In this document: positions 1 to 8,749 of the stretch, in pieces
How positions within the stretch are numbered: position 1 is the stretch's first letter
Layout of the letters: every line of letters starts with the position of its first letter
Source of the DNA: Anthracocystis setariae
Taxonomy: Eukaryota > Basidiomycota > Ustilaginomycetes > Ustilaginales > Ustilaginaceae
Direction of reading: 5' to 3'
NCBI GenBank assembly: GCA_928724745.1
Contig: CAKMXJ010000020.1
Coordinates: 248,001 to 312,000 of the forward strand
DNA length: 64,000 bases
Notes under the pieces: model-generated
Database searches by the model: none
Seen by the model: only the letters and a program-made list of their open reading frames with translations
Told to the model about the DNA's origin: nothing
Made by a program: the position numbers and the translations under genes

Positions 1-958
1 AACACCACAGGAGAGAGACACGTGTGTGTGATTGTGGGTGATATGGCAACAACAATGACAACAACAACAACAACAACAAGGAGGAGGAGGAGGAGGAGGA
101 GGAGGAGGAGGAGGAGAGGGAGCGGAAGCATGCGGAAGCGTGAAGCCGCTGAAGCACGAGGAGCTCCACATATCATGCTCCTCCTCCTTGTCCGCAAAAA
201 GCGGTCCTTGGCAATGAGACTAGAGTGTGTTGAATCTTAGTGCAAAAAGCATCCGAGGCTCTTCAGCCCAAGCAGCTTTTGGCCGTTGGCCATGAAAGGC
301 ACTACGGCAAGCTGATGGGCATAGCTTTTGATGCCAACCACTCGCTCTTCTCCGCAGTTGTTGCCATTGTTGACTGCAAGCCAAATCCCCATGCCGCAGA
401 TGAGCTCTCGACTGGGGTGGTGGCAACCAAGCACATCCAAAGGCTCTTCCACAAGCAATTGGATGTGCATGAACGTCAGCGACACAATGTCAAGCGCAGC
501 TGCAGACGGCCAAAGAGACTTGGTAAAGATCCAAAGTATCTTTGCTGGCCAAAGCACATCATCGATTGCAACAAGGCACCAGCAGTTCCGTCAATTGTCA
601 TGCCCGCCTTGCCCAACACCACCAACCTTGACATTGCACGGAGTTCTTTTCATGGTGGTGGTACAAATGAACTCAGCGCTGCAATCAAGGTGCACAGCTC
701 CGCCAGGGGCCTCCCTGGCCCAGAAAGGAGCGTAGCGTTGAGGTGCAGCTGCAGACAAATAGGTTTGACGGATCTTCTGGCGTCGAACAAGCTTCAATTC
801 AGCTTAGTCAGCGTGACAAACGAATCAATTTGGATTTGCGGTCAGGGTCTTTCGCGCATTGGCTCGAAGTGGAGTTGGTTTCTATTCTTCGAATTCCCTC
901 GATTCAGTCTTCACCCAACACCATCATCTCAAGGCACACTGACCATACATACCTTCAG
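1..958. other. Left-edge region without an assignable gene
   Basis: This stretch opens with a (CAA)n run at about 47-79 followed by a (GGA)n run at about 80-117. From 240 to 962 the + strand is open for about 240 codons, but it has only a GTG at its start, no recognisable domain, and other long frames overlap it. Its last codons overlap the start of the zinc-finger gene at 959. I see no gene I can support; part of it is probably promoter and 5' UTR of the downstream gene. Confidence 0.5.
47..117. repeat. Compound trinucleotide microsatellite (CAA)n-(GGA)n
   Basis: About eleven CAA units are followed directly by about twelve GGA units. It is a simple sequence repeat and no gene function is implied. 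Confidence 0.9.
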
Positions 959-1881
959 ATGACGAAGAAGAAGAGAAAGGCACCTCAGCTGGAGGCCTGG
1001 TGCTGGTTCTGCGAGTAAGTCTACCTCCCGAATTCACCATGTAATCCAAGAAGTCCCGCTGACATCCCGCTTTTTCATCGACCTACCACGTATGGACAAC
1101 ACTCTAGTCGCGAGTTTGAGGACGAGAAGGGTAAGCAGCTCTCAAAGACATTGCAACGGCGAGATAAAGAGCACTCACTGATCACTCTACATGGCCCGAA
1201 TGTCTGACAGTCCTTTTGCAACATCAAAAATCCAAGCACTATCGCTGTCCGCAATGTCCAAGACGGCTCAATACTGCAGGAGGTTTGGCTGTCCATCTCA
1301 CACAGGTTCATAAAGCAGAGCCAGATAGGTAAGTCGATGCGGTTCGCCCTAATTTCAAACAAACGGCGGTCACTGATCAGTCTCGTATGTCCCACAGGAT
1401 CGAAAACACACTCCCCGGACGAGACTCGTTCGAGATCGAGATCTATGGCATGGCCGGCATTCCCGAGAATGATCTTGAGGAGTGGAAGGCGAGGCGCGCA
1501 GCGCAAAAGGCAGACGGAAGCTTGCCAACACAGAACAAGAGACCGAGGATCGAGAAGCTGGTGCTGTCCAAGGAGCAACTGCGAATTCAACTTGAAGCAC
1601 ACAAAGCTCTGATGAGCGGTAAGGCACCTGTTCCAGGGCTCATGCCAGGATCAATACCTGGCTTCGGAGCACCGGGGCCATACTCAGTGCCACCACCAGC
1701 ATTACCACCGTTTGCGGCTCCACCTTCCAACTTTGCAAGACCTCCGCCGACACAGCCACCTCCCGGATACAACGGTGCACCCCCTCCTCACGGTCCGCCT
1801 CGACACCCACCACCGTCAGATGCCCAATCTGTACCGCATACGAGAGAGGATGGCCGAAGGACGGCAGCTGACCATTTCTAG
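959..1881 (+). CDS. BuGZ/ZNF207-like C2H2 zinc-finger protein (4 exons)
   Basis: I model four exons, 959-1014, 1108-1130, 1211-1328 and 1398-1881, giving 226 residues. The introns have GTAAG-type donors and TAG/CAG acceptors, and the phases are consistent throughout. The start motif MTKKKRK is followed by WCWFC, a DREFEDEK segment, a Q-H-Q-K-x-K-H histidine pair and a second C-x2-C/H-x4-H finger ending [10 protein letters not shown]. Then comes [19 protein letters not shown], a block typical of ZNF207/BuGZ. In animals this protein binds microtubules and Bub3 at kinetochores and is linked to splicing; the role here is inferred. The C-terminal half is proline- and glycine-rich. I see no clear Bub3-binding GLEBS motif. 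The last exon may be longer or further spliced, since the 3' end is low complexity. It converges on ALG9. Confidence 0.82.
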
Positions 1882-2281
1882 CGTCTACGCACAGCCATGA
1901 CAATTACAAGATCACAACCACTTCTCAACAGGCAGATCGATGTATTCACGATCGCTGGTCTAGAGGCAGACCGGAGATCAGTCACATGGCGTAGAGGAAA
2001 AGCATGCAATGTTCTCTCATATCGTGAAAGCACGCAACCTTACCCGAGTTGGTTCGATGGGTGGGGTTGCGGACGCAACTTTCCTCTTTCTACCGTGGCT
2101 CCGTGACTGTGCTCGGGTAGTTGTGAGCTTGTGCAAGCGTGAATCTGTGAACAGAGAAGGAGCATGCAAATCGGGAACAGAATCGAATGAAAGACTGCGT
2201 GGTTTGAATTTACACATGTGTCAACGATGAGTTAGGATGGTCCAGAATAGCTTCCACTACACCCCTGTCTACATCCCGTCC
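1882..2281. other. Convergent intergenic region between the zinc-finger gene and ALG9
   Basis: This 400-bp 3'-3' spacer holds only short spurious open frames. It should contain both polyadenylation regions. I see no distinct element in it. Confidence 0.5.
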
Positions 2282-4657
2282 TTAGCCTTGACTTGCAGGT
2301 CTCTCCTCGCTTTTGGGAGTAAATTTGCTGCGTCGATTCCTGAGGAGGCAGTAATCTCCATACAAGTTAGCGTTTCCCCACCAAGTTTGAGGCAGCCAGA
2401 ACGCCCTGTGCAACACTGCCGCGATCTTGGATGCCAGCTTTCTTACGGTTGCATCCCTTGGATCTGCGGCAGGCCTGCTGAACTCAGCGTCGAGGAAAGG
2501 CGCGCAGAAGACTCTGTCCCATTCTTGCGACCTGACTGCATAGCGCGGCTCGAGTTTGGATTCCCCAGAGCTGGAACTGAGGAATCGATGAGAGTAATCC
2601 AGGTCGACTAGGTAGTCGCAGCTTGCGACGTCGACGTACCGATCCGCCTCTTCCAGGTTAAACTCGTTGAAGCCCTGCTGTACACGACGAGTGGTTGTGG
2701 ACCAGGGCCAGATGAAGCCGAGCGTCGCATCAAGGCTCGAGACAATGGCGTCCGACGGCTGAATAGGCGAGAGCGCATCGACATCAAAGTGCTTCGGCAA
2801 AATTCCATGGAAGTCACTTTGGATCCATTCGACCTCGACACCGGCAGGCACAAGAAAGTGGGTTGGGAATCGATGCCACTCTTTGCCGTAGCAAAGTCGA
2901 ATGGGCGTGCTGAGCGTGGCAAGCGGAGAAAGGTCGATGCTCAGATCTACCGAATTTCCCTGGTTCTCGGCACCTAAACCGCGGTCGTTGTACTCCTTCT
3001 CTTGCTGTGTAGCCACAGGCGAGAGACCTTGAGCAATTCGCTTCTGAACCGCCTCATTGAGTGTGTCGGGGAACACATCAGCTACGACACGGGGTAGTTC
3101 AAAACCTTCGAAATGGAAGAGGACATCGAACGGCGCGTGGTAGTTGTTCAGCTGCCCAACAATCCTGAGAACACCAAGGAGCATGCCAACCAGAAGAGTC
3201 GAGGAAGTGATCGTGGTGAACAGACTCGACTTGGAAGCGCGGTACGGGGAGAGCGTGACCTTGACGAATGTGATCTCGGCGAGTGAGCGAACGAGATAGA
3301 GAGCAGATGCAAAGTTGAGGCAGAGAAGCGAGTAGGCCGGGTACATGAAACGTTCCTCCTTGTGGGCCTGTGAGGTCAACAAGACGAACCAAAGGTAGAA
3401 AGGTGTCAAACGGAGAAGAGCGAGAGTGAAGAGACTCGAGGGTTGTTCGGTGGCTGCATGCCCTTTCTTGGACGAGGATTCGAGAGCAGGTCGTCTGAAA
3501 CGCTTTGGATCGACAATGGCAGTGATGAGCAGAAGCGGCAGCGAAAGGGAAGCCAAGAGGAAAAAGATGTTGAAGTTGAGGATGAGATTGGAAAAGTAGT
3601 AGGAGATGGGCTCAACTCCGTACAGCTTAGGACCGGCGCCTCGAGCTGCGGAAAAGATGTTGTAGAGAAGGGTGTTGAGAGGGACGAAGGAGAGCTTGCC
3701 ATAAGCGAGGGTGTCGATAGCGAGCACTGGCAAGGCAAGGGCAGCAGAGAAAGTGGCAGCGCCGATAGCAGTGGACCAGCGGGCAAGTGCCCAGTGCGAG
3801 AGCTTTCCATTGGCGACAACGTCATCGCCTCGGAAGAAGAGCTGCTCGAGAACAAAGGGGATCGCGATGACGATGGCAAATGGCCAGCCGATGGTGGCAC
3901 CGGCAGCAAAAGCGCTGGTAGCCAAAAGCAGACGCTCGGGTTTGAAAGGACGCTGTGAGGAGGTCGAGAGAACCGAGGGGTGAGACGGTTGAAGTCGTGC
4001 TGGATAGAGGCAGGACGAGAAAGCGAGGGTAGTGGCATGCATGACAAAGGTGGAAGGCAAGAAAGCAGTCGAAGCCTCGTAGATGCCAGCGCTTGTAGCC
4101 ATGGCGATCAGACAGTATCGACCGACTCGAGGACTGAAGACGTCAGCAACCGCCTTGTAGAATCGAGCGTCAACGAAGGCCGAGATGAATGCGAAGAGGA
4201 TTCGAACGGCGAAGAAGACCTGACGCTTGCCGAGGCCGAGGTAGGCAAGAGGTCTAGCCAGGGGCACATACTGAGCTATGTACGCCCATGATCGGATGGC
4301 GAATTGGGGCGAGTATTCCCAAGTTTGGAAGGGCACGGAGGCATGGTGATTAGCGCGGGGGAAGACAAGCAAGTGAAGAGGCTCCCAGTATCCAAAGGAC
4401 TCGTCGCAGTCTTTGATGGTCGAGTACATGGCGGAAGAGACGCGGATGATGATCAAGAAGCGGAAAGCAGCCGAAAGGGAAGGCGACCAAGCCGGTTTCT
4501 GATGCGCGCGTGTATAGTCTTGGAAGAGAGCATTGCGACGACAAACGAGCGCCTCGGCGGCAGCGGCATCCTTTGCAGCAGTAGCTTGGGCGTAGTCGGC
4601 ATCGCCGGCCTTGTTGAAGCGCAGGCCGTGTCCCTTGGGGACGTGAGGCGATGACAT
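2282..4657 (-). CDS. ALG9: ALG9 alpha-1,2-mannosyltransferase (dolichol-linked oligosaccharide assembly, ER)
   Basis: ALG9 adds alpha-1,2-mannoses to the lipid-linked oligosaccharide in the ER lumen during N-glycan assembly. The single-exon frame encodes 791 residues from the ATG at 4657. The frame stays open further upstream, but only from a TTG, so I use the ATG. Visible GT22 hallmarks are the luminal acidic motif DCDESFGYWEP near residues 83-93, FQTWEYSP near 110-117, about ten hydrophobic segments, and HKEERF near 432-437. A C-terminal GKEWHRFP block around residue 610, followed by an IQSDFHG-type segment, is diagnostic of ALG9 rather than PIG-B, ALG12 or SMP3. It is longer than yeast ALG9 because of linkers. 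SPC2, another ER gene, lies just upstream on the same strand. Confidence 0.93.
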   Translation of the reverse strand: MSSPHVPKGHGLRFNKAGDADYAQATAAKDAAAAEALVCRRNALFQDYTRAHQKPAWSPSLSAAFRFLIIIRVSSAMYSTIKDCDESFGYWEPLHLLVFPRANHHASVPFQTWEYSPQFAIRSWAYIAQYVPLARPLAYLGLGKRQVFFAVRILFAFISAFVDARFYKAVADVFSPRVGRYCLIAMATSAGIYEASTAFLPSTFVMHATTLAFSSCLYPARLQPSHPSVLSTSSQRPFKPERLLLATSAFAAGATIGWPFAIVIAIPFVLEQLFFRGDDVVANGKLSHWALARWSTAIGAATFSAALALPVLAIDTLAYGKLSFVPLNTLLYNIFSAARGAGPKLYGVEPISYYFSNLILNFNIFFLLASLSLPLLLITAIVDPKRFRRPALESSSKKGHAATEQPSSLFTLALLRLTPFYLWFVLLTSQAHKEERFMYPAYSLLCLNFASALYLVRSLAEITFVKVTLSPYRASKSSLFTTITSSTLLVGMLLGVLRIVGQLNNYHAPFDVLFHFEGFELPRVVADVFPDTLNEAVQKRIAQGLSPVATQQEKEYNDRGLGAENQGNSVDLSIDLSPLATLSTPIRLCYGKEWHRFPTHFLVPAGVEVEWIQSDFHGILPKHFDVDALSPIQPSDAIVSSLDATLGFIWPWSTTTRRVQQGFNEFNLEEADRYVDVASCDYLVDLDYSHRFLSSSSGESKLEPRYAVRSQEWDRVFCAPFLDAEFSRPAADPRDATVRKLASKIAAVLHRAFWLPQTWWGNANLYGDYCLLRNRRSKFTPKSEERPASQG

Positions 4658-5007
4658 GCTTGAAGAGCAACTCGGACCTGTCGGAAAGACCGAAACGTGA
4701 CTGAAGCTCAGTTGCAAAGGTGATGAGCGGGGAGGAGCAAAGATGACGGCTGGTGTCTGCAGAGTGTTACCGCTACACTACTCAAGCAGATTTTAGAAAA
4801 TTAAAGAAGAAACGGACAACGGTGCACCAAATTTAAAGCTCGATCTGTCACTTGAACTGATGACAAAGTAGTGGAATCAACATTTTTGGTACCAGGAAAA
4901 GGAAAGATTGAGCGCATGGTCGCAAGGGCGGATCGTGACGACGGCTTCTGACATTGAAAATGCATGTAGAATTGCTCAAGGTGGATAAGGGGGTTTACTA
5001 GGCTACA
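4658..5007. other. Spacer between SPC2 (3' end) and ALG9 (5' end)
   Basis: This 350-bp region should contain the ALG9 promoter and the SPC2 3' UTR. It is AT-richer than the flanking genes around 4790-4850. No specific motif stands out. Confidence 0.45.
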
Positions 5008-5785
5008 TCACTGGCCAAACGCCTTTTGAAGGCCCGACAGCAATCTCTGTTCAAAGATGTCTTGCACGAATTCGCCTTGCTCGGTGAACCACTCGCCCAG
5101 GTGGCCAAGTGGCAAGGAGTCACTCTTTCTGCTGAGAAGAGACTTGCCCTTGTTGCTCTTGCGTGTGTATTGAAACTGGAGCGTGTAAGCAGGAGGGGTC
5201 AAGATGGATTTTCCGTTGGCGGCTTTTGCGTTTTTCTTGGTGGCTTTGGGGAGCGGTGGAGACGAAATGGTGAGGTGTTCTGTCTCGATGCGGTTGGAGA
5301 GCATCTTGCGAGTGCCGGTGAAGATGGTGTTGCCCTGCAGGTAAGAGTCGATAAACTGAAGCGACGAGAGGATGATGTAGGCCACCACGGCAACAGCGCA
5401 TGCTTGCTTGTTGCGGCTCCACTCCTTTTCGATAAAGTAGGACCAGATGGACGTGCCAATCATGATGAAAGAAGCCGTGAAGCCGAGCGCCAGACGCACA
5501 TCCGCGTGGAAATGGCTCACCTTGAAGGGTGCAAAGCCTTGCTCGTTGGCTACGGAGCCATCTTGAGGCTGTCGAGAAAGAATCTATGGAAAAAAGTAGC
5601 ACGAACAAAACCAGCTCGGATGTTAGGTGACTGTCAATGGCGTGCTGCGTGCTGCGTGCTTGTGATGTTGCTCTACTTACTCTTTCAACGGCCTCGTCGC
5701 ACGTAGCCTTGAGTTCGGTGAGATTTGAATTGTCAACGACGATGCGGTCAGCGTTGACATGTATTTTGGAGTCTGCCTTGGCCAT
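5008..5785 (-). CDS. SPC2: Signal peptidase complex subunit 2 (SPC25/Spc2 family), 2 exons
   Basis: This non-catalytic subunit of the ER signal peptidase complex helps couple it to the translocon. Exon 1 is 5785-5681 and exon 2 is 5568-5008, read on the minus strand. The 112-bp intron has a GTAAGT donor and CAG acceptor and joins codons in phase 0, giving 221 residues. The join produces a continuous family N-terminus ending in the VSHFHADVRLALG block. Two membrane spans follow at roughly residues 60-78 and 90-110, in a hairpin, then a cytosolic tail with the GNTIFTG strand typical of Spc2. An in-frame ATG at 5872 would add 29 residues; I prefer 5785 because MAKAD leads directly into the conserved N-terminal region. 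It is divergent from the eIF4B gene. Confidence 0.88.
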
Positions 5786-6476
5786 CTTGGTTTCAGAGGC
5801 ACGAGTAATTGGCAGAGGGTATACGTGCACACGTGGTAAAGGACTGTGATGGTGGGACGATGATGTCGACATTCAGTCAAAGTCAAAGTCAGGGTCCGGT
5901 CGTTTGCTTTGTGCATGCGCGATGCGACGTGGAATGCATGGCTTGTTCGAGCCACGTCTTGAATCATTGTTACAATGATGGCTACTAACAGCCAAAAATG
6001 CTCCGTTATTTTTCCATTTGTTCGCTTGGACGGGACGGCAAGAAGAAACGCTCGGCGACAAAGGGAATATTATAATCTAGGAAATGGAACTTTTAGGTGC
6101 AAAAAATATTCTTTTCTTCGCCCAACAAGTGTTTTTTTTTTTTTTTTTTTTTTTTTTTTGGAGAAGAGAAGCTCACGACGCTCAGGAGTTCTTCGGGTCT
6201 TGCTTGGTTGATTCTGATTCTCTGCCTCTGCCTCTGCTCTCTCTCTCTCTCTCTCTCTCTCTCTGCTAAATCTTGAGTCGCGCACCCGCAATCCGAATTT
6301 CATTTGGCACCCGTAGCCAATCCGCATTCTTGGCTCCATCACTGGCCTCATCACCATCACCTGCACACAACCAACTCTCACTCGCTACCTTCCACAATCA
6401 GGTAGCCTCATTGGTCTTTGCTCGACTCGCAAGGATCACATACACTCAGCTTTTACCTAAAGACACTTTGCCCATC
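5786..6476. other. Divergent promoter region SPC2/eIF4B with T28 and (CT)n tracts
   Basis: The roughly 690-bp 5'-5' region contains a run of 28 T at 6132-6159 and a (CT)n tract at 6238-6264. Both lie upstream of the eIF4B start and are probably promoter or 5' UTR pyrimidine tracts. No gene is seen. Confidence 0.55.
6132..6264. repeat. Poly-T and (CT)n pyrimidine tracts
   Basis: T28 at 6132-6159 and about 13 CT units at 6238-6264 are simple repeats upstream of the eIF4B start. Long CT tracts recur upstream of the pyrophosphatase and NSUN5 starts. Confidence 0.85.
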
Positions 6477-8228
6477 ATGCGTGAGTACAACATCTCTCTT
6501 GGATGTTGGCCCTTGTTGATCTGTTTTATGGGTATGACTGGAATCCGTAGCTGATCTCTATTCTCTCCCATGACATGCACATATTGCTCCGGCACCTGCC
6601 AAACAACAACAGCGCCCAAAAAGGGACAGAAGATGACGCTCAACGAGTTTTGGGCCGACGAGTCGACCGGCAAGGCTTCGTGGGCCGACGAGATGGATGA
6701 CCTCCCCATCTCCTCCGCTCCCCGTGAATCCGGCTACCGTCGCGGCGGCGGCGACTACCTTTCCACCGTTCCCGACCGTGTCGACCGCGACCGTGGCTTC
6801 GAGCGTCCTGAACGCAACTACCCTCCCCGCGAAGAGCTTCCTCTCCCCGACAAGCCTCCCTTCACTGCTTTCGTTGGCAATCTCTCTTTCGACGTCATGG
6901 AGGCCGACGTTGAACACTTCTTCGTTCCCGCCAAGACCGTCAGCGTCCGCATCGTCACTGGTCACGATGGCAAGCCCAAGGGTTTCGGTTATGTCGAATT
7001 CCAGACCCAAGATGATCTAAAGTCCGCCCTCGACAAGAGCGGTAGCCAACTCGCCAACCGAACCGTCCGCATCTCTGTCGCCGAGCCTCCCAAGAGCGCC
7101 TTCGGTGGCGATCGTCCCGTCCACGCCAGCCAGGCTGACGATGCGTCCCAGTGGCGCCGTGCTGGCCCTCTTCCTCCTATCGAGCCCCGTGGCGGCTTCG
7201 CTCCTCGTCCTGAGCGCTCCGGTGTGCCCCGCTCTGAAGGCCCCTCTGGCTTCGACAACATGGATGTCAGCGGTGGTGTCCGAAGTGGCTTCGGCGCAAA
7301 ATTCCAAACTGCTCCGCCCTCGCGGCCCCCTCGCGATACCACTCCTGCTGAACCCAGCCAGGGTGACCTCGCTTCCCAGTGGCGAACCGGCAAGCCCGTC
7401 GAGGGCCGCTCGCCTGCCAACTCGCGCCGACCATCCGGTATCGACGGTGACTCGCGACGCGCTTCCTTCCGTCACCGCAACGACGCTAACGACGTCGATG
7501 AGCGATTCGCCTCCCAGGAGCGAATGGGCTTCGGTTCCAAATTCACTCCGGATCAGACTCCCCCCGAGAGCCCTGCCACTGCCAAGAAGGGCTTCGGCTT
7601 CGGTGCTGCTGAGCGACGCAGCAGTGGCCAGCCCGCTGGTGCCGCCGAGTCAACCGACAGCTGGCGATCGGCCAAGAAGCCTGCCTCGGGTTCGTCCAGC
7701 CCGGCTCCATCGGCTGCCGCACCTGCTGAGCGTAAGAAGCTCGACCTGAAGCCTCGCTCCAACGACGCTGCCTCGCCTGTTGCTCCCACCTCGGCCAGCA
7801 GCTCCAAGCCTAGTCCCTTTGGAAACGCCAAACCTGTCAACGCCGCTGAGCGTGAGCGAGAGATTGAAGAGAGACTTGCTCAACGAGAAAAGGAGAGGCA
7901 AGAAGAATTGAAAGCCAAGAAAGACAAGGCAAAGGCGGACAAGGAGAAGGAGAAGGAGAAGGAGAAAGAGAAGAAGGACACGACAGATGCCGTTGCATCG
8001 TCCGAGACCCCAGCTGAGGCTGCTGCTCCAGCTGCAGAGGCTACGGCATCTGCAACTGCCAAGGTGCCTCGCTCCGCGCCACCAACGGGCGCCTGGGGCC
8101 AGGGACGCAAGCCATCCGGCGCACTGGTGGGTGGCGAGCAGTCTACTTCTCAGGATCAGAAGAGCTCGGATGCTGAGAATGTTGACGCCGTGACTGACAA
8201 GGTCGAAGAGGTCAAGCTTGACGCCTAG
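6477..8228 (+). CDS. TIF3: Translation initiation factor eIF4B, RRM protein (2 exons)
   Basis: eIF4B stimulates the eIF4A helicase during mRNA recruitment to the 40S subunit. A four-base first exon (ATG plus C, 6477-6480) is joined across a 132-bp intron (GTGAGT donor, CAG acceptor) to 6613-8228. This gives 539 residues starting MPPKKGQKMTLNEF, the usual fungal eIF4B opening. An RRM spans about residues 84-160, with RNP2 AFVGNLSF near 87-94 and RNP1 KGFGYVEF near 124-131. Behind it are repeated short units with W and FG(A/S)KF motifs, the kind of repeats seen in yeast Tif3. The tail is disordered and highly charged, with an EK-repeat near residue 465. Starting from the internal ATG at 6633 would drop only the first eight residues. 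Confidence 0.88.
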
Positions 8229-8749
8229 GCACTATTTGCGTAGAGCATCCGATCAGCCTCGATCATTTCGACCGACTTTGAAGCCATGTTTCTTTTCTCC
8301 CTTTTCTCCCTCAATCATCCAAAAGAAGGCCGTGGGTTGCGGACCTTCACCCCGTTCAGCCAGCGCACACGGCCTTTCCATTTTGAACCTCATCGGACTT
8401 GCTGGATACCCTTCCATGTTTCTTTTGGAGCCGATGAGAATCTGTGGTATGGACCGATCTTAGACGCGAACAGGCGATGGCTCGGTCAAGACGGGAGCAT
8501 CTTGTAGTGTTGATCTGTGTAATGTACAGCTAGGTTTGTGGGTTTTCGTTTTGTCAATATTGATGTTGACCTAGCCGTGGGCTTGCGGCATCTTGAAAGG
8601 TTGGAGGCTGATCACATTGTGGACTCGGGTCGAGTCTAGGATTTGCAGAGGATGCGTTGCATTTGCGTACGTATGAGGGGTCAAGATGGTGAAAGAAAGC
8701 GGGGACTAATGTACAGTTTATGAAGGGATACCAAGCAGTGGAGAACGGG
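8229..8749. other. Convergent 3' spacer eIF4B / membrane protein
   Basis: This 520-bp 3'-3' region holds no plausible gene, only short frames lacking domains. It should contain both 3' UTRs. Confidence 0.5.

Noticed and set aside
2282..4717. Longer ALG9 start at 4717
   Set aside because: The codon there is TTG. The first ATG, at 4657, already gives a complete protein.
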